DNA of 64,000 nucleotides. It comes from Tiliqua scincoides (Eukaryota; Chordata; Lepidosauria; Squamata; Scincidae). Shown here in pieces: positions 50,758 to 61,447 of this stretch. Each line of letters begins with the position of its first letter. Position 1 is the first letter of the stretch. Below the pieces are notes generated by a model. That model was given only the letters and a program-made list of their open reading frames with translations, had not been told where the DNA came from and searched no databases. The translations under genes were made by a program, and so were the position numbers. The stretch spans positions 2,259,029 to 2,323,028 of the forward strand of contig NC_089825.1 in assembly GCF_035046505.1 (NCBI RefSeq). The letters run 5' to 3'.

Positions 50758-51439
50758 GTTTCTTCCCATTGTTCAGAATGTTCATAGAGAGAAGCTCGTA
50801 ACTCAGAGCCCAAACCTGAGCTTAGTGTGCCAGCCTCATGCCGGCGCCAAGTGTTGAAAATGTGCCAGAAGGCACACCTGCAACACTCAGCTCTGGGTCA
50901 GCACTGGCACTGGTCCAGCACCAGTCCAAGCTGAGCCCAGTGCCAGCCAGAAACTAGCAGCACACTGCCCAGAGCAAGGGAAGAATTCCAGGCAGCAGTT
51001 TACTGGGGTGGGGAGGAAGGGGGCACTGCCGAATGCTGAACCCTGTGTTGGATCTTCTGACCCGACATGAGTCCTCTTAACTCTGCACTGGCAAAATAGC
51101 CAGCTCTGAGTTGAGTAGACCCATTGCAGGGCCAGGGGAAAGGGATGAATGTCCCCTGGTTTGAGGAGACGCCGGTAGCTGCCTGGCATGCATAGGATGC
51201 AGTGGCAGCCTTTTTTGTGCTGCTGCTCCTCTGGGTGCTGGGCAGCTCAGGATTGGGTTGTCAACTACAAAAATGTCTTGGAGAGATGCCCTCCGTTGTA
51301 TGTTTGCATGTCCCATCTTTTAATGTGATGCTTTGCTGTAGATGAAATTGGGATTCTGATATACGGTGGCCATGAAGTGCCTGTTATCCAGTGGCTGTAT
51401 TTGGAGCAGAGGCAAATGGAAGTATTGATCTCCCTCTGC
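50756..51439. other. Intergenic, no gene recognised
   Basis: No supported feature. A cysteine-rich minus-strand open frame near 50887-51189 has no start or splice support. Confidence 0.35.
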
Positions 51440-51856
51440 AATACCGGGTAGATGGGACTCGTCAGCCTAGGAAGGTAGCTCATCTAAGAGAAGGAAAACT
51501 CTGATCTCAAACCTCCACTGCCTTGTGGCCATATCCAGTTGTGGAAAAGGCTTCAGGAGTCAACCTCGAGGCAAAATCAAGAGCCGGAGTCCCTGAGGCA
51601 GTTCATGGCTGAACACATTCTGGCAACTCCTGCGATGCCGCTGGAACCGTATTGGCCTCTGCCTTTCCATTGGACCATTCCAGCGACGTGGAGAGGGGGG
51701 ATTTGCTGCATGGGTAACAGCCTATCCTTCATACCTTCTTTACCCAGGCTTCGCGCACTGGAGAGGACACTCCAACTTCGCCATACAGCGTCGGCACAAC
51801 CCAGAACCACCATTCAGAGCGCGATACCATAGTCTTTCGAGACTGAAGGTTGCCAA
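51440..51856 (+). mobile_element. Element with shared LINE tail (type 3 body)
   Basis: Well-preserved copy of the 40985-41389 type. An open frame ends in a PRTTIQSAIP-type C-terminus, then the common tail ATACCATAGTCTTTCGAGA and GGTTGCCAAC. The LINE at 12729-13345 ends in TTFRSAIP before the same tail, so the two bodies may be parts or relatives of one LINE group. Confidence 0.65.
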
Positions 51857-51991
51857 CAAAAATTTGAGCAGATAAACTAGTGAGGAACACAGCTATGTCC
51901 CAAGTTATTCAAATGAAAAAATGAAAATAAGAAAATGTCCATCAGCTCTGAAGGCTTTTCTCACATTCACTCTGGTCTGGTTTCTTTCAAG

Positions 51992-52182
51992 GAACAACAA
52001 AATGGAAGCCTGCATTTCATCTTTGCTGTACTGCCTGCTACACGGAGGCCCCCAAAACCTACTTAGGGGGACTAGATACCAATGAGCTGTCCCTTATATT
52101 GGTGGGTCTTGGGGCAGCGTGTGGTATGCTTACCTTACTGGCAGTAATCTGGTTCTTTAGAAATTCTGCCAATGTTCAGGAG
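51992..52182 (+). CDS. Possible orphan exon with a transmembrane segment
   Basis: A pyrimidine-rich acceptor (TGGTTTCTTTCAAG) and a strong donor (CAGGAG|GTGAGT) bound a 191-base open stretch. Read from 51994 it gives a cysteine-containing lead (CCTACYTEAPKTYLGGLDTN), a hydrophobic run LSLILVGLGAACGMLTLLAV and IWFFRN, then polar residues. This pattern fits a single-pass receptor exon. No partner exon was found nearby and I recognise no gene. It could be chance, a relic, or part of an unannotated membrane protein. Confidence 0.25.
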
Positions 52183-52491
52183 GTGAGTGGAGAAGACCTT
52201 AACCTGGAATGAGGGACTGCTTACCTGGAAGAGGTACCCTAGAGAGGCTTGCAGCCCCACTGCTCCAGTGCTGGATAGGATTGGGCTGCCCAAAACTTAG
52301 ATATCTCAGAATGCATATATGAACCAGCCATTTATTGTTACACATTCCCCCTTCCTCAAGCTTTCAAGTAGTTCTGATGCCCAGCTTTTCAAGATGCCAG
52401 AGCCCAGCACTCTGCAACTCCCTGAAAACTGGCTTATGAACCTTGGGCATCAATGACCCTAGATTGGGAACCAGTGCATTAGTGAGACATA

Positions 52492-52670
52492 GGGCACAAT
52501 CCTAACCCCTTATGTCAATGCTTTTCAGCACTGGCATAGCAGTGCCAATGGGGCATGTGCTGCATCCTGCAGTTGGGTGTCATTCATGGAGGCCTCCTCA
52601 AAGTAAGGGAATGCTTGTTCCCTTACCTCAGAGCTGGAAAGCACTGACATAAGGGGTTAGAATTGCGCCC
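52492..52670 (+). mobile_element. Harbinger-like MITE
   Basis: Ends GGGCACAATCCTAACCCCTT and, reversed, GGGCGCAATTCTAACCCCTT are flanked by ATA on both sides. It has the same 179-bp size class as 47583-47761. Confidence 0.75.
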
Positions 52671-53560
52671 ATAGCCTCTCAGTTCATTACCTGTAGAATG
52701 GCACATCTCCGTCTCCAACCTGCTGTATCGGGCAAACACAGAATCCAGCTCAGGCACGCCAGGTTAAGAGTGCTAGCTCAGCCGCTGCCAGAGCATGAGC
52801 GTCCCGTCAGTGGTGTAGCTAAGGGGGTGCACGGGGTAGCAATTGCACCAGGCAATGCTTTAGGGAGGCAACAACCTGAGCTTGACACTAGTGGCCAAAA
52901 TTGTGAAAACCTTGGTATTTTTGAATAATACCATCATGGTATATAGCATTCAATGCAGAATTTAACGCAGAATGCAGTGAAACAAGCCACATCAGAATAT
53001 CTCTATTCTATCAAAAGTTATAGCCAAATATCCAGAAAATAAAAACACAACTGCATTATGTAAAAAAACTGGATTTTCTTAACTCAATACTGACCAATGA
53101 GACTGATTGTTTCAAGAGCCAATTAGGAGTTATTATGATACAGCAGGGAACCAATAAAGTGTTAATATGGGAGGAGGTGGCAGAGCAAGTGGGTGGCAAG
53201 CTGCTGGGAGGAGAAGGTGGATTTTCTCCCTTTTTCACTTTTTTAAAAGCCCGGGCCTGACGTCACTTCAGGGGCATCATTCTGAGCTCAGCACCAGCTC
53301 ACGATTATTAACTACACCACTGCACTCCATCATGGATTCCCCCATGCCTCCAATACAGTGAGCTTGGCTAAGGGGGGAGCCATCCTGTGCCACTAGCTTT
53401 TATTCCGGCTGGATTTTGAGCCCTGAGCAGAGACAATTAGGACGCCTTAGGGTTAGGGCCTTAGGGTTGGCAGCCGATTCTAGATGTGATGCTGAGCCCC
53501 TGCAGGGACCCTTCCACCCCCTTTTGCCCTAACCTGGTTTTCAGACCAAAAGAAGTACTG
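52671..53560. other. Intergenic, no gene recognised
   Basis: An isolated GTGTAGCTAAGGGGGTGCA segment near 52810 resembles one arm of the CAGTGGYGTAGCTA family. Nothing coding is supported. Confidence 0.4.
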
Positions 53561-53564
53561 GCTG

Positions 53565-53681
53565 CAGTGGCATAGCCAGAGAGGGGGCAAAGCATGGCTC
53601 CAAAGGGGAGGGTCCCTTGCACGCCACGGTGACACTCTCTGAAAAACTTAGTGCTTTGCCCCCCCTCTGGCTATGCCACTG
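53565..53681. mobile_element. Short fold-back hAT MITE
   Basis: Arms CAGTGGCATAGCCAGAGAGG and the complement CCTCTGGCTATGCCACTG enclose about 80 bases with GGCAAAGCA mirrored. It is a deleted member of the 8344-8572 family. The flanks do not match. Confidence 0.7.
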
Positions 53682-53744
53682 ATCATGCTTCAGAGGAACT
53701 GAACCCCACTGAACTTGGGGGAAAGCTGGGTGGCATCACACTGC

Positions 53745-54200
53745 ACCTCTAGAGATACGCAGCCCAGTCCTGGGCAGGCTTACTCAGGAGTAAAGCGCTC
53801 CCAGTTAAATGGAGCTGGCGTACTTGCTTGGGTACCTCCCAAGTAAGAGTTTGATTTTATGCCTGTCTACTCAGAAGTAAGCCCTATTCTAGTCAATAGG
53901 CTTTACTCTCTGGTCAGTGGGTACAGGATTGCAGCCTGAGAGGCTATGCTATGCTTGTCTACTCAGAAGCAAGTCCCACTATAGTCAATGGGGCTTACTC
54001 CCACGAAAGTGTGGCTAGGACTGCAGCCTCTGTGAGCAAAGGATTTCGGGTCTCTACTCCCCTACTCGGGAGTAAGTCTCAATCCAGGTCCGACAAGTGG
54101 ACCGGTGATCCAGCCCAGCATGCTTAGTGTACCGTACTCTCTACTCGGAAGTAAATCCGACTCCAGCGAGTGGGGCTTACTTCCGAGTAGACCTGGCGGG
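53745..54200. repeat. Cluster of degenerate GGGCTTACTCCCGAGTAG inverted repeats
   Basis: At least four successive units of a TACTCAGAAGTAAG / CTTACTTCYGAGTAG inverted-repeat motif occur in 450 bases, immediately left of the NBEAL2 CpG island. Single copies of the motif occur at about 12180, 16900, 25630 and 59430. Confidence 0.65.
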
Positions 54201-54720
54201 CTCCAACCGCAAAGGTGCCGGTCTGCCTTCAGCGCAGAGGCGGAGGCAGCGTTTCTCCAACGGGTCTACTCTAAAGCCAGCCGGATCGGGACCGCGGCGC
54301 CGGGTCACCTGACTGCCGGGCAGCAGCCGCGGGAGGAGGCTGGGCCGTTCGCACCTGGAGGCTCCCTGCGCGCCTGCCTCCCCCGCCCTCTTCCTCCCCC
54401 GGGGCCGGGCAGGGCTGCGAATCAGGTGCTGCGAGAGGAGGAGCCGCAGCCGCCGGAGGGGCCGAAGCGGCCGCTGCTGCCCGCGCCATGGCGGAGGAGG
54501 CGGCGAAGGCGAGCCGGGCAGCCCGGAGGAGGCAGGGGCGCTAGAGCCGGAGCGGCGCGGCTGGCTGTGCCCGGGGACGGCGCTGCGATGGAGCCGGGCG
54601 CGGCTGGCAGGCTCGCCGCCGCCCTGTGAGCGGGAGGGCGATCGCCGGGCGTGCGCAGCATGGCTTCGAAGGAGCGCCTCTACGAGCTGTGGATGCTCTA
54701 CTTCGCCAAGGTAGCCGCGC
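54200..54720. promoter_or_regulatory. NBEAL2: CpG island and promoter of NBEAL2
   Basis: The sequence is very GC-rich with frequent CpG from about 54220 to 54720, including GCCGCGGG-type runs and GGGCGG-like Sp1 sites, and no clear TATA box. It directly precedes and contains the NBEAL2 start codon. Long open frames on both strands here result from the base composition. Confidence 0.7.
54660..54710 (+). CDS. NBEAL2: NBEAL2 exon 1 (start)
   Basis: The ATG at 54660 (context GCAGCATGG) opens 17 codons, MASKERLYELWMLYFAK, before the donor AAG|GTAGCC in phase 0. Human NBEAL2 begins MAASERLYELWLLYYAQ, the same length, and also lies next to CCDC12 in opposite orientation. NBEAL2 is a very large BEACH-domain protein needed for platelet alpha-granule formation. 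Only the first exon is in the window; no exon 2 candidate was found to 64000. Confidence 0.9.
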
Positions 54721-54799
54721 TCTGCCCCTCCGGGCACCTGGAAGGCGGCTCCTGGGGGCACCCGCCCTCTGCCCCCTTCCCAGCCTCGCCCCCCCCGCC

Positions 54800-55100
54800 T
54801 CCCTAGTCCTGAGGCAGAGCCTCCCCCCAGAGCCCACTGAAGAGTCGCTGGCAGGCGAGGCAGAGCCTCCTGGCTGGAGTCCTTTGGAAATTGTGGCTGC
54901 CAGGTGAGGCAGAGCCTCCCCGTGGGAGTCCTCTGAAAAGTAGTGCCACTGCCCTGTGAGGTGCTGCTTTTCAGAGGACTCCCGTGGGGAGGCCCTGCCT
55001 CACCTGGCAGCCACACTTTTCAATCAACTCCACCAGGTGCCTCGCGTGGTAGCAGCACTTTCTGAAGAACTGTCATGGGGAGGCTCTGCCTCACCTCCTG
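54800..55100. repeat. Multi-arm fold-back repeat in NBEAL2 intron 1
   Basis: Four or more arms of the GAGGCAGAGCCTCC unit alternate in orientation, with TTTTCAGAGGACTCCC / GGGAGTCCTCTGAAAA as the central inverted pair. It begins about 90 bases after the NBEAL2 exon 1 donor. Confidence 0.65.
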
Positions 55101-57011
55101 CATCAGTGGTGCTTTTCAAGGACTGTGCTTTTCGGGGGGGGGGGCGTTCTGCCTCACCAACCTCTCCACCCCTTGTAGCCCCCTCTACAGGTTGCTTCAG
55201 TTCTCCTCCTCAAAGCTCCTTTCTGGGGCGCCAGCACCATGTCTCAGGGTACCTGCTGCATCCCCCCTCAGGACAACAGCTTTCCTGGCCAGGTGGGGCT
55301 CCTTGTCTCCAGGGTCTGCAGCATTTCTCCACCTGGAGTGACCTGCACCCCCACAGCTGTCCCTTGGTTGTTCACCTCTGCCCCCTTCTTTGTCTCCTCT
55401 GGGAGACACCCCCCCTTTCTTGCCCCTTAGAATCTCTTCATTGGGTTTCAGCAAAGCCCCTTCTGGTCCTGGGGGAGGCCTTGGACTCCACTAGGTTCCT
55501 TAGTTCTGGGGGGGGTGTATTTCTGGGAGGCAAATCTGCCCTCTCTCCATTAGGGCAATGGGTCTTTTTCAGCTACCTCTTGCTTCTCCCCCTGCCCCAA
55601 TTTTCTTTGACTTTCACATAGGGGGATATCACTCCCTTCTGTCACTCTCCTGCTCCCTCTTTGCCCCACACCTCTTCACTTCCCTGTTCTTTCAGACGCT
55701 TGACACTGGGATCTCTTCATGCTTTGGGGTGGGAATAAGAGTCCCCTGTTGCCTGGGGTGAGCTGCTGCCCCACTTCTGGGCTCCCTCCCCCTTTTTCCT
55801 CTACACTGTGGGGTGTCTGCTGTATCTCTCACCTAGCCCAAGGCCTCCCACTCCCCCAGCCTCTTACAGGAGACCCCTGCCACTTTTTGTCCTTCTCAGG
55901 TCCACCCTGCCACTTTGGGGGCATCTACAACCACTCCCCTCCTTCTCTGCCCCCATCGACCACTCCAGTGTTGCTTCTTGCCTACTCACTGCTCTTTTTC
56001 CCTCTCCTCCCCCCCTTTCCTAGACTTGGATGGGGGGGGTTGGGGCATATCTTTTGTTGCAGCTTTTCTCATGATTAAGAGCAGAATATGCAACCTGAAC
56101 AGAGGGTCTCAGTTCTTCTCTTTCTGCCTTCTGAACCCTCCCACCCCCCCATGTGCTGCTTTGCTTTTTCTTTGCACTTTAAAGTCTGGATTGTTTCTGC
56201 ATCCTTGTTCCATAGAGAGGTTCTGGCGGACAGTGGACCTTGCTGTTCTCCTGGAATCCACATTCCAGTCCCCTTTGCATTAGCAATTCTACGTGACAGT
56301 CTGGGGTGTGTTGTTTGTTAGCTCAAGGGCTGGACTTGATGACCTTCAGGTCACCCCCTTCCCTCCCTGGGATAGTGACTGGGCTATTCCTTTTTTGCTG
56401 AGCTGCTAGCTTTTCTTTGATATGTGTGGAGTGGAGAGGTCAGTGGCAGGGGTTGGCTTCTAATACCTTCCTCTTTCACCCTCCCACCACCCCGTTGCAC
56501 CTGAAGCAGGCAGCAGGGAATTGTGGGGTGAGCTTGGGGGCAGGGAAGGAGAGAGAAATCCGAAGGGAGCAGCTGGTCTACTTCCTGGGTCCCTGTTTGT
56601 GTTTGTAATGTTGCCTGCCTATTTGACATGGCTTTGTTCCTCATGCCCTCCTCCTTTTTCATGAGTAAGAGTGGTTTGGAAATGTTTGCATGCACTGCTG
56701 CTTGTGGCACCAAGATGCACGCCTGACCGCTCTGTGAGTGTGTGTTAAAAAGCACAATAGCATGAAGAAGTTTAGGTGGCAGCGAGGAAGGCGCGGCAGC
56801 TCTCGGAAATCCTGCTTTGTGTGTGACTACAGAGTGCCTCTTTCCAAGGAGGATCCCTATTGGCTGTGCAGAAACAGTTAAAAAGAAAATGAGATGGGAT
56901 TTTGTGAATGATCTGTGAAATGCCTTGAATTGACAGTCTGACTGAGGGTGAACTGATAGCCAAGTTGGTGGGGGCCTGGGGACAGCATATCTGAAAGTGA
57001 TATTTAGCTAA

Positions 57012-57054
<43 letters not shown>

Positions 57055-57890
57055 TTCCTTTGGATTTGGGCTCACTGATGTAATGGTGTAATATTTGGCT
57101 CAGTAGCTGACAAGCCGATGATGGCTCACATGCTGTGTGTGGAAAATCCTAGGCTGATTCCCCTTCCCATCTCCATCTGATGCAAAGCTTGGAGGGCGAG
57201 CCTGGTAGCCTTATCCTTTGTGTTAGCGACTCTCTGGGGGGGGGGGGAGTGTGATTTGGCTAATATAGCAGGCAGGGGGGAGTTACTGCTCGATACCTTC
57301 TGCCCATCCGGAAGTCCTCGGTTGGATAGACCAACAGTGTGATTTGGTGTAAGAGAGATTCCTATGAACATGTTCCCATTTGGAAAAGGTGCTTCAGCTC
57401 ATTGGTACAGCTCATGCTTTGCCCATTAGAAGTCTCCAGGCGCAGTCCCTGTTGTCGCCACCAAGAGATTTTGGATAGTGCTTGTCAGAAAAGATTCACA
57501 AGAGCCTGTGGAACCGCTAGATAGACGTGATATAAGGCAGCAGCACTGTACATTCAAAGCTAGCCATGGGATGGGGCAAAAGGCCCTTACTTAGGCCCTT
57601 ACTTAGTCTGATTGGTCTGGCACATTTTAGGGTTGGGAACTGATTATCTTTTGACTTTATTTCATATGTGTCTATCCCACCTTGTTTCCATCATTCTGCA
57701 GCTGCCACTCTTTTAGGCACTGGCCAAATGTAGACCTGTTTCACTTGGTAGCTTGGAATAATACAAGCAAAAAAGCAGGTCTCTGCCCCAAGGATCTCGC
57801 TCGAAGGTGGAGGGGCTGAGACAAAAGAGGGAAGATGTTGTAAGGCAGGGGAATAAGAAGGAAGATGTCAGGACATAGGCTGCAATCATA
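55101..57890 (+). other. NBEAL2: NBEAL2 intron 1, no further gene
   Basis: Pyrimidine-rich sequence (CCCTTCT and CTCC runs) fills 55100-56100. A (GT)n run lies at 57015-57053. A tRNA-SINE-like fragment may lie near 57385-57460. No exon was recognised. Confidence 0.5.
57015..57053. repeat. (GT)n microsatellite
   Basis: An uninterrupted GT run of about 39 bases. Confidence 0.9.
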
Positions 57891-57891
57891 A

Positions 57892-59385
57892 GAACATAAG
57901 AACAGCCCTGCTGGATCAGGCCATAGGCCCATCTAGTCCAGCTTCCTGTATCTCACAGCGGCCCACCAAATGCCCCAGGGAGCACACCAGATAACAAGAG
58001 ACCTGCATCCTGGTGCCATCCCTTGCATCTGACTTCCTGACATAGCCCATTTCTAAAATCAGGAGGTTGCATATACACATCATGGCTTGTAACCAGTAAT
58101 GGATTTTTCCTCTGAAACTTGTCCAATTCCCTTTTAAAGGCGTCCAGGCAAGATGCCGTCACCACATCCTGTGGCAAGAAGTTCCAAAGACCAACCACAT
58201 GCTGACTAAAGAATATTTTCTTTTGTCTGTTCTAACTCTCCCAACACTCAGTTTTAGTGGATGTCCCCTGGTTCTGGTGTTATGTGAGAGTGTAAAGAGC
58301 ATCTCTCTATCCACTTTATCCTTTCCATGCATAATTTTGTATGTCTCAATCATGTCCCCCTCAGGTGCCTCTTTTCTAGGCTCAAGAGGCCCAAACGCTA
58401 TAGCATTTCCTCATAAGGAAGGTGCCCCAGCCCCGCAATCATCTTAGTCGCTCTCTTTTGCACCTTTTCCATTTCCACTATGTCTTTTTTGAGATGCGGC
58501 AACCAGAACTGGACACAATACTCCAGGTGTGGCCTTACCATCGATTTGTACAACAGCATTATAATATTAGCTGTTTTGTTCTCAATACATTTTCTAATGA
58601 TCCCCAGCATAGAATTGGCCTTCTTCACTGCTGCTGCACATTGAGTCAACACTTTCATTGACTTGTCCACCACCACCCCAAGATCTCTCTCCTGATCTGT
58701 CACTGATAGCTCAGGACCCATCAGCCTATATGTGAAGTTTTGATTTTTTGCCCCAATGTGCATGACCTTACACTTACTAACATTGAAGCGCTTCTGCCAT
58801 TTTGCTGCCCATTCTGCCAGTTTGGAGAGATCCTTCTGGAGCTCCTCACAATCACTTCTGGTCTTCACCACTCAGAAAAGTTTGGTGTCGTCTGCAAACT
58901 TAGCCACCTCACTGCTCACCCCTGTCTCCAGGTCATTTATGAAGAGATTGAAAAGCACCGGTCCCAGGACAAATCCTTGGGGCACACCGCTTCTTCTCCA
59001 TTGTGAAAATTGCCCATTGACACCCACTCTCTGTTTCCTGGTCTTCAACCAGTTCTCAATCCAGGAGAGGACCTGCCTTCTAATTCCCTGACTGTGGAGT
59101 TTTCTCAGCAGCCTTTGGTGAGGGACCATGTCGAACGCCTTCTGAAAGTCCAGATATATAATGTCCACGGGTTCTCCTGCATCCACATGCTTGTTGACCT
59201 TTTCAAAGAATTCTAAAAGGTTTGTGAGGCAAGACGTACCCTTACAGAAGCCAGGCTGATTCTCCCTCAGCAAGGCCTCTTCGTCTATGTGTTTTGAGAT
59301 TCTATCTTTGATGAGGCATTCCACCATCTTACCTGGAATAGATGTTAGGCTGACCAGGTTTATAGTTTCCCGGGTCCCCCCTCCT
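57892..59385 (-). mobile_element. CR1-clade LINE, 5'-truncated, with reverse transcriptase
   Basis: Minus-strand traces run [60 protein letters not shown], the catalytic [35 protein letters not shown] and the family 3' end (plus strand ATAAGAACATAAGAACAGCC). One stop separates the RT core from the C-terminal half near 58871. It is the longest copy in the window and ends next to a (CTTC)n run at about 59382-59408. Confidence 0.87.
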
Positions 59386-59408
59386 TCCTTCCTTCCTTCC
59401 TTCCTTCC

Positions 59409-60630
59409 ACACTTTCCTGAGAGTAAGTCCCATTGAACAAAATAGGACTTATTTCTGAGTAGACCTAGTTAGGATTGCACCCTTAATATTGGAGTGGCTG
59501 GTAAGCAGAGCACAGCGACAGAGGTAAGAGAAAGCTCTTCTTGTGATTAAAAATGATTTACTACCACTGGGCTGCTTGTTCTTAAGGAATAAAAACTTAA
59601 GGCGGAGGTTAAAATACTTTTCTTACAGTTTTTAATTACTTATTTGTGAAGGATTTTGTTTAGGACCAGAGATTCTAACAGCTTTGTAAACATAAAACAT
59701 AACCTAGTTTGTTACTTACTCCTGCTTGGAGAGTACTAGAAAGAACTAACTGCTGAGAGAGCCCAACAATGCACATCCATTGATTAAATTGTCACAGGTG
59801 ATTGACAGGCTGGTAACTGCTTCATGGAATGTTGTCGCTCTTGGCTGCAGCCGATGTGGCAGTTTTTTCTAACTTTTGAGGCGTGGTATTTCTGTGGTAC
59901 CCATTGCATGTGCAAAGCGCTTCATAAGTTGCCTTTACAACAGCCTTGCAATGTAGGGACAGTAAGGGAGAGCTTCTTGGTATTGGATTATGAGCTTTGC
60001 CAGATGCTGTCCAGCCCTTGGTGATCCCTGGATCATTGTTACTCTGGTTACTGCCCTGGTCTAGCAACTGGGTCACCATGTGCATGACTGCCAAGCTGCT
60101 TGTCCCCAGGCAGCTTCCATAGCCTGTTACTGTGGCGCCATCGCCAAGCCAGACTCAGCATGCATGCACGGGGGCTGACGAGTTTCCAAGCTGGGAGTGC
60201 TCCTGGGCAATTTGGACAGCAGTCTGTTGGGAGTGCCAGACAGTTGGATCTTGGACTTTCCAAGCGTTACTGCAGTATTATACCTGGATTGTTGCTGTGC
60301 CTTAAGAGGAGACCGCCTGGTGAGAAGAGACCACAGCAAAGGCAGGCTCTGAACTGGGAAGGTTTGGTGTCTCTCAGCTCTCGACCAATGCTTTTGCAGG
60401 TGCTTGAGCACCACTTTGCTGGTGATGGGGAGCAAAGGGGTTGTGCCAAAAGATGCCCAGCTGAGCTGGGTTTAAAGGGAGAAAGAGGTTGGCACCATCT
60501 CCATGGTCTGGGAGGAGCACAGAGGAGCAGTTGCTGCTGACAGGTGGTGGCTGCCTTTCCCTGTGCATACAAGTGCCGACCTCGGCACATAGATTGCTTC
60601 AAAGTTGCCGCAGGACCAGTCTGCTGTGTG
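59409..60630 (+). other. NBEAL2: NBEAL2 intron 1, no gene recognised
   Basis: One GGACTTATTTCTGAGTAGAC repeat lies near 59445. Nothing else is supported. Confidence 0.45.
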
Positions 60631-60632
60631 AG

Positions 60633-60633
<1 letters not shown>

Positions 60634-60669
<36 letters not shown>

Positions 60670-60782
60670 CTTTATTTTTATCCCGCCCTTCTCCCAAAAA
60701 GGGACCCAGGGCAGCTAACAACATATAAAACAAATTAAAACATAATTTCACAGATAAAAACATATTAAAAAACACATTAGCA
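60634..60782 (-). mobile_element. L2-clade LINE 3' end
   Basis: An (ATA)n run followed by ACTTTATTTTTATCCCGCCC and TTCTCCCAAAAAGGGACCCA is the reverse complement of the L2 terminus. Confidence 0.82.
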
Positions 60783-61100
60783 GGGTAACGGATTCTCCTC
60801 CCTGTCTGAATGCCTCTGGAATTCTTGCTGGGTGATCATGAACCTGAAAGCCAGAGTGTGAGGCCTGCTGTGCAGAAGGCTCTGGTGCCCAAAGCTCAAG
60901 GATTATGCTGTGGGGCGCGAAGCATGTTTGGGGCAGAGAATTCTGTCCCACGGCATTTGCTGGCTGGGAATTATCCTGGAAATGGCTGGAGTGGGGAAGA
61001 GAGAAATTGGGCAACACAGGGTCTCTGCACTGGTCTCATATACATTATCACAGGTGGAACCTCTTGTCCTGATCAACTTTTCTCCTGTGTTTGTATAGTC

Positions 61101-61439
61101 CAGGGGTGTCAAGCATAAGGCCCGGGGGCCGGATGCAGCCCGCAGAAGCTTTTTATATGGCCCTCAGGCTTTCAGTTGCTGTGTAGTGCTGAGGTGTTAC
61201 TGCTGAAAGGGCAGCCCACGTGAGAATTAGGCTCTCCCATATCTTGAAATATGATCAAGATTCATATATTTTCTCTTTTGTCATTTGCAGCTAATGAGTT
61301 CCTAACCGGAAAAAGTGTTTATTTTTGGTTATGACCTGTTTAATGACATCACTTCTTGCCTGATGACATCACTTCTGGCCCTCAACAGGCATCTTGAATG
61401 CTATGTGGCCCTCCGTATGAAATGAGTTTGACACACCTG
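61101..61439. mobile_element. hAT element with GTATAGTC duplication
   Basis: Ends CAGGGGTGTCAAGCATAAGG and, reversed, CAGGTGTGTCAAACTCATTT are flanked by exact GTATAGTC (61093-61100, 61440-61447). No transposase was seen. Confidence 0.85.
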
Positions 61440-61447
61440 GTATAGTC

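Noticed and set aside
54105-55016. Long open frames on both strands (174 aa and 279 aa) around the NBEAL2 start
   Set aside because: They arise from the GC-rich CpG island with few stop codons. The conserved MASKERLYELW frame is the supported one.
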